From positions 434,001 through 498,000 of the forward strand of contig JAFFSR010000237.1 in NCBI GenBank assembly GCA_017163975.1: a DNA stretch of 64,000 bases, read 5' to 3'. The translations under genes were made by a program, and so were the position numbers. The notes under the pieces were generated by a model that saw only the letters and a program-made list of their open reading frames with translations, was not told the origin of the DNA and did not search any database. The first letter of the stretch is position 1; each line of letters begins with the position of its first letter. The stretch is from Anastatus disparis. Lineage: Eukaryota; Arthropoda; Insecta; Hymenoptera; Eupelmidae. Below are positions 24,773-38,410 of this stretch, in pieces.

Positions 24773-25159
24773 CAAAATAATGAAAAAAGCTCTAAATATT
24801 TCAAACTTTATTACAATAAAGGTTCAAAAATCTGGTTTCACAATACATTTAAAACTCGCAATTACATAGTGTTAATCAATAGAAGTAGAGCTGACCACTA
24901 TAACTCGGCAGCCTTACTAGCCAGAGTTACCATCGTAAGCAGCCCTAAATGTCCAGTTTGTGTCAAATGCGATGAGGACCTTAACCACATACTATAGCAT
25001 TGCTCTAGATATGATAAACAAAGGTCCATACTAATTAATAATTTACGTAAAATAAATATTTCGTTGACTCAACATTCCGACATTATAATGTGTACGCCAA
25101 ACTCCAAAGTATGTGCGATAATCATCTAGTTTCTAGAATCTTGCGACTTATATATATAA
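24773..25159 (+). pseudogene. Non-LTR retrotransposon fragment: C-terminus with CCHC motif
   Basis: A 129-codon frame with two TAG interruptions. It reads GSKIWFHNTFKTRNYIVLIN, then SRADHYNSAALLARVTIVS, then CPVCVKCDEDLNHIL-stop-HCSRYDKQ. C-x2-C-x8-H-x4-C is the zinc-knuckle-like motif near the C-terminus of Jockey/I/R1-type LINE ORF2 proteins, and the first TAG probably replaces Trp (TGG). The frame ends LESCDLYI and TAA, the likely natural end of the element's coding region. A short AT-rich 3' end follows. Confidence 0.72.
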
Positions 25160-26769
25160 TGTAAACCTGATTTTGTATGCAAAAATTTTTTTATCAATAA
25201 AGTTTTAGCAGAAATAAGACTTAAATAAGTCTTCAAATGCTATAATAATTTTAAAAAAATTCTAAATTATGTTTCTTGTAAAAAAAAACTGATACACTAT
25301 ACCTTAATATTCTTAAAAGTACTTTTAAATAATTTACAATATTTTTTTAATCAATTAAATTTTTTATTTGAAATTAAAAAAACTAATGACGATACTATAG
25401 AATTAATTTTATTAATTTTATTAAATTTTCAAACGAATTTTTTTTCTTGGATGATAAATAACTTGGAGTGCGCGGTAGACGGTCTATCTTCGTGGTTGTA
25501 ACTAGCATTCTTGCATGTATGACACTACACACGTCAAGGCCACTACAGTAGAAGTACCTTTATTCTGCAAATTTGTTAGTGAAGGCTTGTTGTGCTTATG
25601 TTAGCCTAAGGCTAACTTTAAAAAAAAAAAAAAAAGAAGTGAAAAGAAATATAAAGAAAAATTTTGTTCTAAAGCTCTATTAAAAAAAAAATGTGAAAAA
25701 CAACCGGTGAAGATGCTGTTTCTTCTCCGCTTGAAGTTGCAAGTTTCTCAAGAATAGCTATTTTCCGCTCGTATGTAGTATTTATATTTAGAATGTTTAA
25801 AATGAAAAATGAAATTTTTTTGTATATTAAAGTAATTAATTTATTAATAGTAATGAGTTTAAATATAGTCTTTGGACTATTAATTAATATTATTGAATTT
25901 ATTGACATCTTAACTGTGAAATAAAAAAAATTAACAGTTTTCATTGCTTACTAAAATGCTTATTTGATTTGAAAATTATAAATAGTATTCTATTTCTGAA
26001 ATATATTGAATCAAAGAAATACAGACGAGTTGTGCCTTAGCAAAAGGAATTTCCTAAAGTAATTGATATTTATTTTCCAATTAAATTTAATATTAATAAA
26101 AATAATTTTTATTGATAAATATAAATTTCTATATATTTACTGGTTAGTTATTTCTTGGAAAATCATAATAATATGTTTGAAAACTTTTAATTAATCAAAT
26201 TTTATTATAATTTATCAGATGTTTATTATATTATATACTCTTAATCAACATTTTTCAAGAAGGAATTGTATTAAAAAAGGATAAAACATTACCCGATCAA
26301 AACTCATAATTTTAATGCAATTTTTTTGAATTAAAAATTAATCATGCAGTATAAATTACCTATAATCAGAGGTTTTGATTTCTAGAAACAGTTAATATCT
26401 GCCAAAATAAAAAAATTTAGTTTGAAATTATTTTGAAACAAAAATTGAATAGATGTAATTGGTTTTGATCATCATTCATCGATGAAATCATTTCAATAGC
26501 ATTTGTCTCTTGTATCATTTTTCATTCTTCGAATACATAAATATAACGGCTTCGCTTGAATGTTATTGAAAACTTAAAGCAAATTAAAAAATTCCAGTGC
26601 ACAAAACTTACAATACTTGAATGTATAGAAAGGGAAGAATTTTATTTTATAGATAATTAGTTAATAGAATGTTATTCAAAACCTATACTTCCGTTAAATT
26701 CTTCAGTCATCGATCCATTTAACCCTATCCAAAAATTCCAGAATCAATCAATTGAATTTAAAATTTCAT
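25160..26769. other. AT-rich stretch, no gene seen
   Basis: Mostly AT-rich filler. A more complex patch at about 25455-25620 ends in a 17-bp palindrome (GTTAGCCTAAGGCTAAC, 25600-25616) followed by a run of 16 A, which could be the 3' end of a decayed retroelement. A - strand frame at 25669-25944 contains YERKIAILEKLATSSGEETA but is otherwise low-complexity. Confidence 0.4.
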
Positions 26770-27430
26770 TTCAATGCCTACTACATTACAGTTCCATCCG
26801 TATTTCTCATCTGGAAACAAACAACAACAATTCATTCATTCAAACGCAATTATGTACGTCTCGAGACGGAAGCTCATGTCAAAACTCAGTGATCGCCTTT
26901 ACTTATTCCTCGTGACTGTCAAACAAGCGATAGATTTGACGGCCAACAAAATAAAAAAAAAAGACTCGCCTGCCATTATCGCGTCATTATACGCGAGAGG
27001 ACTTTCAAACTATACTACCTTTAATAGTATACGTAAATACAGGTATACCAAGTTCACTTTACAGTTTTTTTTTTATTATTTCTTTTCTTTTTTTTTCTTG
27101 ACGTATCGGATCGAACAGTTCTTCTCCCTTTCCTTCCCTCATTTCCTTCTCTTACTTATTTCGAGACTCTCTTTCGTTGAGTTGTCAGGGTGAAGGGTGA
27201 GTGCATATATACATATAAATACATATGAGTGCATGTATGTGTGTAAATGTATGAAATAAGTGTGTGCATATACGTACACACCTGCGGACACCCTAACGTT
27301 GATTTTGATCTTAAGCAAACATGGCTGAACACTGAAAAAATTTCATCGTTAAAAGGGGCGTGGCACGTGCAACATAGAACCCGTAATAATAATAATGAAA
27401 AATTTCTTTTTTTTCTAACAATAGTGTGAT
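26770..27430. other. GC-richer island, 139-codon frame not convincing
   Basis: A + frame at 26774-27193 starts MPTTLQFHPYFSSGNKQQQF and is reasonably mixed for ~95 codons before a Phe/Leu-rich tail. It has no recognised domain, no splice context and a neutral-looking composition. I leave it as a possible but unsupported gene. CAT/ATAC repeats follow at 27200-27290. Confidence 0.3.
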
Positions 27431-28540
27431 AGCACTTCCATTAATGAAATTGATATTGCATAAAATTGAATGAAGTATTTTCCGTATTTTGGTCTATGTT
27501 CTTTTTCTAGATGTTGATTTTTAATGTTTAATATATTTAATTTCTTTTTACAAATAATTAATTTTTATATCGATTAATTTTTAAAATTTGATAAAATATT
27601 TTATTAACAATATTGTTTCAATACTGAACTAGTACATTTAAATTTTTGATAATTGTAAATAGATATAGAAGCTAATTCTTTAAAAAGCTTATATTTAAGC
27701 TATTATTTATTTTATATATTATGCTTTTAGTATTTTTCAATCTTTGACAGATTTTTTTTTATTTGAATCATTGATTAATTAGTTATTTTACGTGTAAAGA
27801 TATTTACTTAATTATTTATAAAAACAGATTTTGAAAATCAATGACGCATACATTATTTTTAAAAACAAAAAGAAAAAAATTATATAAAATAAATTACAAT
27901 ATAAAATTTGTATTCGGAAAGATTTAGGTTTCAAATAGTTTTATATTCAAAGAAGAATATCTGATAATTACTATAAGAAAAAACCAAATCACTTATTTAT
28001 ATATTTTACAATATATAAATAAATTCTTTGCAATGTTGGCTAAGAAAAGTGACTTTTCATCTGAATTTAATCAAATATAATCTAAATGGAAAATTACACT
28101 TTTTTATTATGTGCCGTAAAATTTAATAGTAGTTTCTTTCATCCCCTTCAAATAATTTATATATGTTTTAAATTCTGAACAATCGATATATTAATTACCA
28201 TGATATTATTTCATGAAAGAAAGGATAGTGGTGAAAATAAAAATTGAATTTAGACGAATTAGCTACAAATTTTGCAAACGACTCCTAAACTTACCGAACA
28301 CCATTAAGTAATAGTCAATGAAGTTAACAGTGCAGAATTAAGTTGAAACAAAAAGTTCTATATGTACATATGTAAGAAAACCTATTTTTAGGTAACTACC
28401 GAATAAAAAAAATTTTTGTTAAAAATGCAAAAAAATGTTAAGTTTAATCGATTTGTCTAGTTGCATTCTCACATTTGCATAAAATTATTCTTTACTGATC
28501 TTTACTACATGATAAATGTAACCCCATGAAGTATGCGAAT
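27431..28540. other. AT-rich stretch, nothing recognised
   Basis: No supportable feature. Confidence 0.5.
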
Positions 28541-28861
28541 ATATTTTTTGTTGCACCACCGTAGACTTACCTCTCCCGTGAGACTTTAGGGATGCACATA
28601 AAACAAGTGTCCTCACTACATATATGCAAGTTTAAAATAACGCATAAGGGTTGATATATATATACCAATCCTATAGTACTCTTCCTCCTCATCCTATTCT
28701 TTTTGAATCATTATCCGTCCTTTGCGCGTCAGAGATATTTTACAATGCCTCGTTTCCCCAATGTTGGTTGTCCATGGGTTATAAGGGAGCACACGAGCGA
28801 AGACTCGAGAGGTGTTACCGACTCATAACGAGAGACAAAAAGTCATTGCGCAAAGTTTTTG

Positions 28862-28892
<31 letters not shown>

Positions 28893-29230
28893 AACAAGAG
28901 ACTAAAGCAAAATATAAAGAGAAGAAGACAAGAAAATATTGTATATGAGGATAGCACATTCGTTCAGGAGAAAGGGGTTGTTCTCATCTTTTGCGCGTAA
29001 TGCAAGAGCCTCATGATTGCGAGACTAAGGGATGATGCTCTTTTAAAAGTCTTTTAGAAGGAGTAGGCGCAAAAGTTGCAATAGGGAGTGAGCTGAAGAA
29101 CAAGAGGGGCAAACATAAGAATCAAACGCCATTATACTTTTATATACATACATGCTTACATATATAGATGCATGTATGTATATAAAAGTATATATATTTT
29201 CATATACGATTGCATTTAAAATATACATGT
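28541..29230. other. Island with an A28 run, no gene supported
   Basis: Mixed-complexity DNA with a run of about 28 A at 28861-28888 and ATATAC repeats at 29140-29200. Short frames only. Confidence 0.4.
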
Positions 29231-31203
29231 TTTCATGCTATTTATTTATAATTTTTATTCTATTTAAGTATTTTAATGTGATACTCAAATTTCAAATAGA
29301 ATTACTAAATTCTGACATTGACAATAAATGAATTAAATAAAAATTTATTTATGAAAAAACGACATGCTCATTATAAAATTATTCTTCTTAAATCAAATCT
29401 AATATACTTTTGGTATTAGGTTTAGAAATTTCTTGAAAAAAAAATTTTACTCTCGCTAGATACGAATAAAAAAATCTTCATTTTATACATATTGAATTCG
29501 ATCGAAATGAAAATATTCTTAAACTAAAATGTCAACTTTTTTTAAGTTACATACCAATAATAGATTGTAATATTTTAATTAGAACTAGGAAATTTTTATT
29601 TGCTGTAAATAAATAAACATTTCAAAAAAATATTCAATTCATTGTCAACCAAAATCATTAAAAAATAAGGTTGGCTACCAAAATTGGCGAAAAATTAACT
29701 TCATATCAACAGGAAAAATTTGTATAAAATCAATTGAAATGAAAAAAATAACCAGTCGTTTAAGTGTCTCATATAATTTTATGATTGATTGATTGATTCT
29801 AACGATTGCAACCAGGTGACTTTCACTTTTTTTGTTTCCTAAACACGAATTTGAAGATGATAAATTCAAAAATGACAATAGAAATTCAAATATATTTATT
29901 AATCACAAATAATTGTTGAAGTACAAGGTAATTTCTTTATAGAGAATTATCATAAAGTTTTTGTCTTCGAGCTCTTTTACTTTTAGGAGTGAAAGTTATA
30001 TGAAGATAATTTCAATTTTAATAAAAAATATAAAGTGCTCAGGCATTTTGAAATGTAAACTTAATAATTTTCCTTAGTATTGAGAATATATTTTTCATCA
30101 ATATTAAAAAATAATCTAATACATACGAAGCTAAATTTCATATCTACAAAGGAAATGATTCAATTTATCATCTCCGTGCGCAATGTGAAATTCGAATAAT
30201 TAGTCCAGAGCTTTAGCTCAGTGGAAAAATAGAGACATTAGCTACTCATATTTCCACAATAATAATAATAAATTGTTTGATTAAAAGACAAAATATAATT
30301 CTTAAAAAAGAATGTATTTGATGGCATATACATCAATAATATAAAGACCATTTATAAATTACATGGGTCATTGAAAGAAAAGGAAGAACTTGAAGAGGTA
30401 TAGCACTACAATGCATTCGGTACGACACTTGACTTTCTTCACACTTTCGCTTAGTTTTGTAAAAACTTTTTCAAGTTTCTCAATACTTAAATTTAATTAC
30501 TCTGTATTTGTAAACACACTTAGTTACCGAAATAATGTAGTTTTGCTATACATATCAGCAACACTTAACACTTATATAAGAAATAATAAATTTTCAATTA
30601 AGGTTATTGAAAAAAAGTCATACTAGACTTTTTATGTTTCAATATAAATAGTATGAGTTATATAATAGCATATTAAAACTTTAACAAGATCGTCAATTCT
30701 TTCACTTCTCTATCAATGAAAATATACCAATCATGCAACATGTTCCATATGCGTATGTGTTGAACATTGATAATTCACAAAATTATAAACTTTTAACGTT
30801 TATAGAATTTTAAAAAATCATAAATTTTTTCAATCGTGCAATAAAAATTTTAGAAAATTTATAGGTAAACAAAAAGCTACTGAAGCCTAATCCTTACCGG
30901 ATATGATTTTTTTCAAGCATACCTCAATCAAGTAGAAAAAGTTTTAGGAGTACGTTGAGTTCAATGTAGCTTTCATCGTGATGCTTACTTTTATTTATTA
31001 TTATAAATAAGAACTTATGACAGTAGTAGAGAAGATGGTAGTCTCTCAAGACAGTTAAATAAAGATACGTGAAGCTATGTGAATAGGATGCTAAGGAGAA
31101 ACCAAGAAATCATTAATGGTAAGCATAAAAAACATTGTTTACTAGATGCTTAATCTATTCCTGGGAGACAGACTAAAAATGAAAAGAAATGACGGATACA
31201 TAA
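29231..31203. other. AT-rich stretch, nothing firm
   Basis: Only the weak tRNA-like remnant at 30206. Short frames at 29675 and 30390 have no recognisable content. Confidence 0.45.
30206..30260 (+). repeat. Weak tRNA-like remnant
   Basis: GAGCTTTAGCTCAGTGGAAA resembles a tRNA A-box/D-arm, but no B box follows. It may be a chance match or a decayed tRNA-derived element. Confidence 0.2.
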
Positions 31204-31401
31204 ACAATAGTACATTACGATACACGGACTGTAACTGGTCCTTTTTTGGACGGCGTGCAGTTGGTGTTCGAGCGCAGCGAGGACGGGGTCAATATGAATG
31301 TTCATCTAATTTGCGCAAAATACAATTCCTATTCGAACAATTCACAAATTAAAAAATTGATAAATAAATGTAAATACAGCCCATCACCGAGTTGTTATTA
31401 G
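31204..31401 (+). pseudogene. Isolated coding-like fragment, unknown family
   Basis: An open frame of 65 codons without an initial Met, bounded by TAA and TAG. Its middle has strikingly GC-rich codons in otherwise AT-rich DNA (GACGGCGTGCAG, then TTGGTGTTCGAGCGCAGCGA) and reads TVTGPFLDGVQLVFERSEDG, then VNMNVHLICAKYNSYS. The composition jump suggests an exon or a recently inserted gene fragment. No motif is recognised. The competing + frame at 31146-31352 contains an RAQRGRGQ low-complexity run and looks less natural. Confidence 0.3.
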
Positions 31402-34009
31402 AATATTATTTATTCGAAATTAATTTGTCACTATTTCGAAATTATAATGAACTATAAACGTAAAATAAAATAAAATTCTTTACCGAAATCAAGTTCAGAC
31501 TCAATGAATAAATCATAGTTTTCTGTTAAATAAACTTCTATTTTATTTTTATTTTATTAGATTGTAATTTCATAAACTCCATATTACTACTTCGTTTGAT
31601 GGGCATTTGTATTTACTTCTATTTTTTATTTTCTAAATTTGAAATTCAAATATGAAATAATGGTTCGAATAATTGATTTGTATTTTTGACGCAAATAAAT
31701 AGACATTCTAAATATTGGACCCCACACGAGTAAGCACGCCGGATAAAACCACTTCGACATCCGTATCGTATATTATTTTATAGCACGTGGACCGAAAAAA
31801 ACGTAAACTATAAACTTGCAAAAACTATGCACTCCGCGAATGCTAAATCAAAAAAGAATAGTTTGAACATAAAAAAGATCAAAATTAATTTCAAATAAAT
31901 TATTTCTTCTTTCCTAGTTTATTTTTCTTGACAATATATAAATGTTTTTTTACCGCAGGTAAAACTATTGATTCACTAATATTTTTGACTGAATTTCTAA
32001 CAAGACATTTAATTTAACTCATATAACAAGGCATGGCGCTCTGAACAAAAATATGCTTTATACATTTCTTTTAATTTTAAATTAATCATTGTTGCTGACG
32101 TTTTTAGTGCTTTATCCTAGTGTTTATATATTCTTTCAGTTATTTTGTGTATTATGATATGTTAAAAAATGTTTGAAAAGAATCGTGTGATGTGCAAATT
32201 TAATATAAATACCGTGTTGAATCGTGTAAAAAAGAGACGGATTCCTCACAATACTTTCTTATACAGTCCAATAATAGCTTATTTATCGTTCGCTAGATCG
32301 TCCCAAATACGCAGATTTAAGGCCCGCAGTGCTATAAAGATCTTTAATGGCGAAATTAATTAACCTGGTTTGAGGCAATGCAAAAAGCAGAGTATAGCTT
32401 TTAGTATCAAATTATTTCTAAAAAATCAAAGCGTGACATTTACATCTGTCCAAACAAAACAGATGATTAAATTTTTAAATTTAAATTTTAATAGTCAGTT
32501 TCAAATTCAAAATTGTAGTAATCAATGTAACTGCTAATAATCATAAAATCTGTTTTATAAGTATTTTAAGGTAATAGATGTTCATTCGACCAATATTTTA
32601 TCAGTATGAGTTATATGTGCGGTGTAATCGATAATTTATTTGCTCATTATTATAATATTTTATAGTATCATCCACACAGAATCCAATAATACAAATTTCA
32701 AAATTCTTGTAAAGCATCTGTTGTTGCTTTAGCTAGCTTATATTTTACATTATTATTTAAGATAATTGTTCTCCATTTTTAAATAATACTCTATTAATTT
32801 CAAAACAAAGCCTTTTTCTCAAGTTTGTATAATGGTTTTTTATGACTGACGGTATCAAGTGTTGTAACAAAATCTATGTTCAAATTCATAAGTTTATTTT
32901 GATCTGAATTGTTGTTAATAACGTTACTCTTTTCAGAATATTTTTGCCTTATTAATTATGCATTTTTTTAAAATCGTATTGATTTATGTTTATTCAAAAA
33001 AAAGTATAATTTTAAATATATTTTATTATAATTTAAAATATATTTTATTTTAAAAGCTCTGTATATAATATAATTTAACCTATGTGCAGGAAAAAGCTTT
33101 TCCATTTATTTAAAAATTTAATCGAGCTTTTTTTTTAATCTGCGATTGCAGATGCTTATACTAAAAAAAATTGAAAAATCTATCATATATTAATTGCTTT
33201 TTACTCAGGCAAATAAATTCAGTAAAGAAGTTTAAAAATAATACTTACTACTATTTCAAATATTACCAATAACAATAAGAATTTTTAAAAAATGCAAGCA
33301 AAACTAGTTTACAAATTAAATTCATGTTCTATTTTAACACTCAATAAAATTTTAAATATGCAACATCCACCTTAATAATCGTAACTTAATATTTATTAGT
33401 GTCCTGCATTCATATGCATTAAAGTGCATTTCGATTTTTTTCTTATTATTGCAACTCACATGATGTAATCTATATATAAAAATGTCTGATAAGTATAAAG
33501 CCCTTACTAATTAATATTCCCTTCATTGAATTCCCACTATAACATGTAAAAAATTTCTAAATTTTCTGCAACATATACAAAATGAGCTCTTATAAGAATC
33601 AATATTGAAAGTTTTAGTATTAGTGTAAAGATAATAGCGGAAGAATATTAAGATGAGCTAATTTCACATCCTTTAAATGCATTCCTTTAATAACGTTTGT
33701 TCAATAAACTACAATTTTGCATTTTCTTCTCAAACTGTAGTGAATTGTCATACCCAACTGTAAATTTAATAAACTTTAATTAATAAATATAAAAATTCAA
33801 TTTTATCCAAATTTTCAAACTATATATATTAACTTCTCAATATTCTACACAACCAATTTTTTTTTTAACTTATTTTAAACGATACACTTCTATTGTCTTC
33901 CAGTAAAATTAATATATTTTCTTGTAAAATAGTATTTTGCTTACAACGTATAATACAATTTATAAAATAGTTCAACGTTATTTTCTGTTATTCTGCGCTT
34001 CCTCAAGTT
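31402..34009. other. AT-rich stretch, nothing recognised
   Basis: A slightly GC-richer patch at 31725-31830 and a 64-codon frame at 32169-32363 have no recognised identity. Confidence 0.45.
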
Positions 34010-34278
34010 AATATATACGTATCTTATCAGCAATATAATAATTTGAGAAAATACATATATACATCATTGAAATGGAAAAGTTAAAAAAGAAAGCAAGCGT
34101 GCACGTGCAGAAGTAAAAGAAAGAAAAAAAAAAGACTATACACTGGAATGGTTAGTAGCTGAAGAATCGTGACTTTTGGCTATCTAGGAACATCCCAGAG
34201 AGCATCGAGATAATTTTGACGTCGTTGTACGCCGTAGGGCATTCGTGGATACGCGTTGTCGACGAATAGAGCCAATTT

Positions 34279-34323
<45 letters not shown>

Positions 34324-34660
34324 CCAGCCAGTTCACAACCAAGCAACATTTGCCCTATAATTGGATCGCTTCACGTATATATATATATATATAATACTAA
34401 AATGGGCAAGCAAGAGAGTAAGCTAATGTATATACATATATAGACTCAGTGTGATACTTAGGATCATATATACTGCACGACGTTATTCGACAAATTGTGC
34501 CAATCGTCCAACCTGTGTCATCAGTAATAGTATCATCTTTTTTTATTATGCGGATATTCAGTATGATACTCCGTAGTACGTATGATGCTATAATCTCGTG
34601 ACAATTGTATTGTATCATTTACTCAAGCCTGATGCGCTTTGCTAAACATTTTGATCTGTC
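34010..34660. other. Island with long TA microsatellite
   Basis: TA repeat of about 19 units at 34281-34319 and a second shorter one near 34375-34392. CG-containing unique sequence lies between them (GACGTCGTTGTACGCCGTAG). No gene supported. Confidence 0.5.
34281..34319. repeat. TA microsatellite
   Basis: About 19 uninterrupted TA units. Confidence 0.95.
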
Positions 34661-36147
34661 ACGTCGTTCGGGGGACAAATTTGATGACTCAAATTGTTTT
34701 ATATAGAATATAATTAATGATACGTTTCAAATTATATTATCAACTTGGATGTATCAGTTGATTAATTAATTGTTCTAATAATTGCTTTGAAATGTTAAGT
34801 TTTTATATAATCAGAAAATGGAAATATTATGAGTCATGAATAAATAGAACAATTGCTATTTAAGTTTTAGAAGAAAACTAAGTTAAAAATTATGATATTT
34901 GAATTTGGCAAATAAATGTAAATCTTTAAAGAATTACAGTATTGTTTAGTTAATAAAGAAACACAAATTAATAATCGTTATCCAGATTAGGTAAAAGATA
35001 TGTTTAATTGATTAGAAAATTGAATTGCTACTAATAGGTTTACAAAAAAATTAATACATTCATAATATTGAAAATTTCAATGAATTTATAATTAATTAAT
35101 AGCATACGCATTTCTTTTAATTACTCAAAAAATATTAAAATTAAAATTTTGTTTTTATTTTATTTAAGTTTCATCAAAAAAGAATCTTTGTATTTATACG
35201 CATATTCATATATGCATACATTAATTCATATTCAAATCTTTGACACTAATTTGCGAGAATAAATTCAAATTTGACGTATTGATACTTGAATTAGCTTTGA
35301 TTCAATGATTCAAATAGAGATCTTGGCAAATGAAATATGTTTTCTCAAAATAAATTAATTATAGATATATAATAGTACACAGATTTTTTTCAATTGGTAA
35401 TTATTTCTAAAAAAAATAATTATTTTTAGTTAAGAGTTTTCAATTTAAAACTATGATGAAATTTTTAATAATAGATTCGATAATGATTTTTAAAAATATT
35501 TATAATATAAAATAAATTTTTGTTCTTTTTTTTTACAAATTTTTACAAAAGAATATAAAATTGTCACAGTGTGGAAGTTCTGAATAAATTAGTTACGAAA
35601 TGTGACCAATGAACATATTCTATCATTCATCCTATTTCATTTGTAATATATTTACTTAAAATTCATAAAATTTTCCAATAAAAGTATCAATGAAATAATT
35701 AAAATGTGAATCTTATAAAAACAAATTACAATAGACTTTTGTATTAAGACATTTACACTAATATAATCTTTTTTAAATAATATTGTTGCTATTGATAATA
35801 CAGCTTTGTTACACAATTTAACATTTGTAGGAAACGAGTTTCTTCAATTTAAAATGCTTAAAATTTTTCAGTGCTGATTTTTAACTTGTATATATTTTCA
35901 ACATTGTACAATCCTTGGAAAAAAATTAATACTGTGTACTTAAAATTTATTTCAAAGCGGGACAAGATGCAATTGCTAATTAGTTTTAATAATTGGTATT
36001 TATTTTTTTTAAGCAGAATCTATATAATTAAAGAATGTTATATTAAAAATGGTGTATAATACAATTTATGGGCATTATTAATAGTAATATTTTGCCATAT
36101 CAGTATTGGCTAATAAATAGTCAATTTTTGCAGAGCCTTCATTTTTT
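34661..36147. other. AT-rich stretch, nothing recognised
   Basis: No supportable feature. Confidence 0.5.
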
Positions 36148-36535
36148 GTATAGGCAAAAAATGCTAATAGAAATATGTTGTCCATAAAGTGGGCATTTTA
36201 AGTACCTAGAAATATTTTAACCTATAAATCCAATACATCGTTTCATTCGCGTTTTAATTATAAATTATATGTTTAATGAATACAAAAAAATGAAAAAATG
36301 AATTGTCTCAAACACAAATAATTATAGAGATTTAATTATGAGTATTTTTTCTGTTTCTAAGATTCACATTTTAATCTTCGAAAATGCGTGTAACATGTTA
36401 GTGGTATATAGGTAAAAAAAAACGTTTCATATTAATTAAAATAATGGCCATAGAAAATGCCCATTTTTAGGTCTTTATTTCAAAACAATGGCCATAAAAT
36501 GGTAAAAAAAAGCGTTTCATTTTCTACCAGGACAG
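36148..36535. repeat. Dispersed repeat, tandem copy A
   Basis: It starts with TATAGGCAAAAAATGCTAATA and shares with copy B the 20-mer TTTAATTATGAGTATTTTTT, the words CTGTTTCTA and GTTTCATA, AAAATAATGGC and ATAAAATGGTAAAAAAA. It ends TTTTCTACCAGG, which matches the terminus of the element at 50826-50975. Confidence 0.75.
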
Positions 36536-36567
36536 AGTCTAAATTTTTTTTATATTACCTAAAGCAA

Positions 36568-37030
36568 CATATAGACAAAAATGCTAATAGAAATATTTTG
36601 TTAAAATATTTATGTTGAAAAAAAAATGAAACTCATGCCGGATCGTAAAATAAATCGTCTAAAGTACAAATAAACATTGTAAAAAGAACTAAAAATGATT
36701 AAGAATTTATACTATTAATAATTTTTTTTAAGTTGTCTGTATTAAATCGATATTTTTACATTTTTTGAATATAAAATTTCATCGCTAAAGTATACAGCAC
36801 GAACTCTCCCTTTATAGAAATTTAATTATGAGTATTTTTTCTGTTTCTAGATACACATTAACTCTCAAAAATACGCATAATATGTTAGCGTTTTATCAGC
36901 ATTAAAAATGTCAAATAAAAACGTTTCATACTGGTTAAAATAATGGCTAAAAAAATTCCAATTTTCAGCTCTTCATTTCAAAGCAAAAGTCATAAAATGG
37001 TAAAAAAAGAGTTTTAATTTTAACCAGAAA
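36568..37030. repeat. Dispersed repeat, tandem copy B
   Basis: Direct repeat of copy A, about 75 bp longer, starting ATATAGACAAAAATGCTAAT and ending TTTTAACCAG. The pair looks like a tandem duplication of one non-coding element. Confidence 0.7.
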
Positions 37031-38410
37031 TCACATCATATTTATTAAAATAATAAATAACTTTAGTTTTAAAAAGATTAGTTACTTAATTTTGTTTGGA
37101 TAAATAAATGATATTTAATTTTTAAAAAATATAACAAAAAATTCTATTATAAACGAATGATAGGTGGAAATTTGAAACCAGAAATTCTGTTGCAAAAATA
37201 AAAGCTTACTAATTGGTTGAAAAGCTAAAGCTTTCTTAAATTATAAATTAAAGCGCTAAATTCGAATCTCTATTGTATAAATTCTATAAATTAATTGTTA
37301 ATTAATTGTTGTGAAATTCCCATCCATCCCTATATATTAATTATATGAATTTCCATAATTTATTCTATGTATTCATTTTCATTCTCAATATAAAATAACA
37401 ATAATGTTTGTGTCGTGAAAGCGAAATAAGGTTATTATAATTGTAGCTCATACAGAAACAAGTAGATCAAACATATATTATCTATCCTTTGATTGTTTTC
37501 TTGTCATTTGGAAATTCTCTAATAAAAATGACAGAACCAAAAAAATTGTCCAATACGGTAATGTAACTTTGAAATTACAGCAAAACAAGCGTCAAAAAGT
37601 ATATTACCGTTAGCGAGATGTCGGAGCTGCTGGAATCGAGTTTTGCTTTTTTTATTTTATTGATATCTTTTTAAATTCATCATTTAAACAAATATAATGA
37701 CTTGTCCGCTCTAAAGCTATGTTAATTGGATTGGAAATTAGATATCAAGCTCAACAAACCTAACCTCAAAATACAATACATTGAAAGTTTATATATAACT
37801 TTTTATTTATAGTATTTTGATGAATTTCTTGAGTTGTCCGCACTCGAGTTTAATCTGAAAAATTTTTTTATTGTAGCAAAAAAACTCGATTAAACGCACA
37901 GTTTACTCATAAACTAAGATTGGAAATATTCTTGGGGCAGCTCCGTCACGCTTTTAACTGTATTTTAAAGTATATGAATACTTCTTGACGATAAAAAAAA
38001 ATACTATCAATATTTTTCATCAATTATTAACAGAGATTCTTTTTATTTATCAAAATTATATTTGTAACATTTTATTAATTTTATAATTCTTCAAAAAATA
38101 TTTAGTCAGTTTAGTTAGTTATAAATATTTAGTTTAATATCTTATTTTAATTTTCATATATGATTATTATACAATTAAAAACTCTTTTCAATCATCATTC
38201 TATTAAAAATTTAATTTAATAAATGTAATTTTTTCCGTTTATTAAATGTATTATTATTTTGTATTTTCTTGTAACAAAAAATAATTCTATTTTTCTTAAT
38301 GAAAAAATTTACTGAATTTCTTTTTTAGTTCAAAAGTGTAAATGAACGCGTAGGTCTTCAAAATAAAAAACAATTTATCCTGCGCGTTAGTCTGTTTAAC
38401 AAATTTTGTT
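37031..38410. other. AT-rich stretch, nothing recognised
   Basis: No supportable gene. 37540-37640 and 37690-37960 are slightly more complex but carry no frame. Confidence 0.45.

Noticed and set aside
25669..25944. 91-codon - strand ORF
   Set aside because: Mostly Ile/Lys/Asn/Phe from A/T-rich DNA; only a short mixed segment and no splice sites to support an exon.
26774..27193. 139-codon + strand ORF
   Set aside because: No motif, Phe/Leu-rich end from T runs, no splice context. Kept only as a note.
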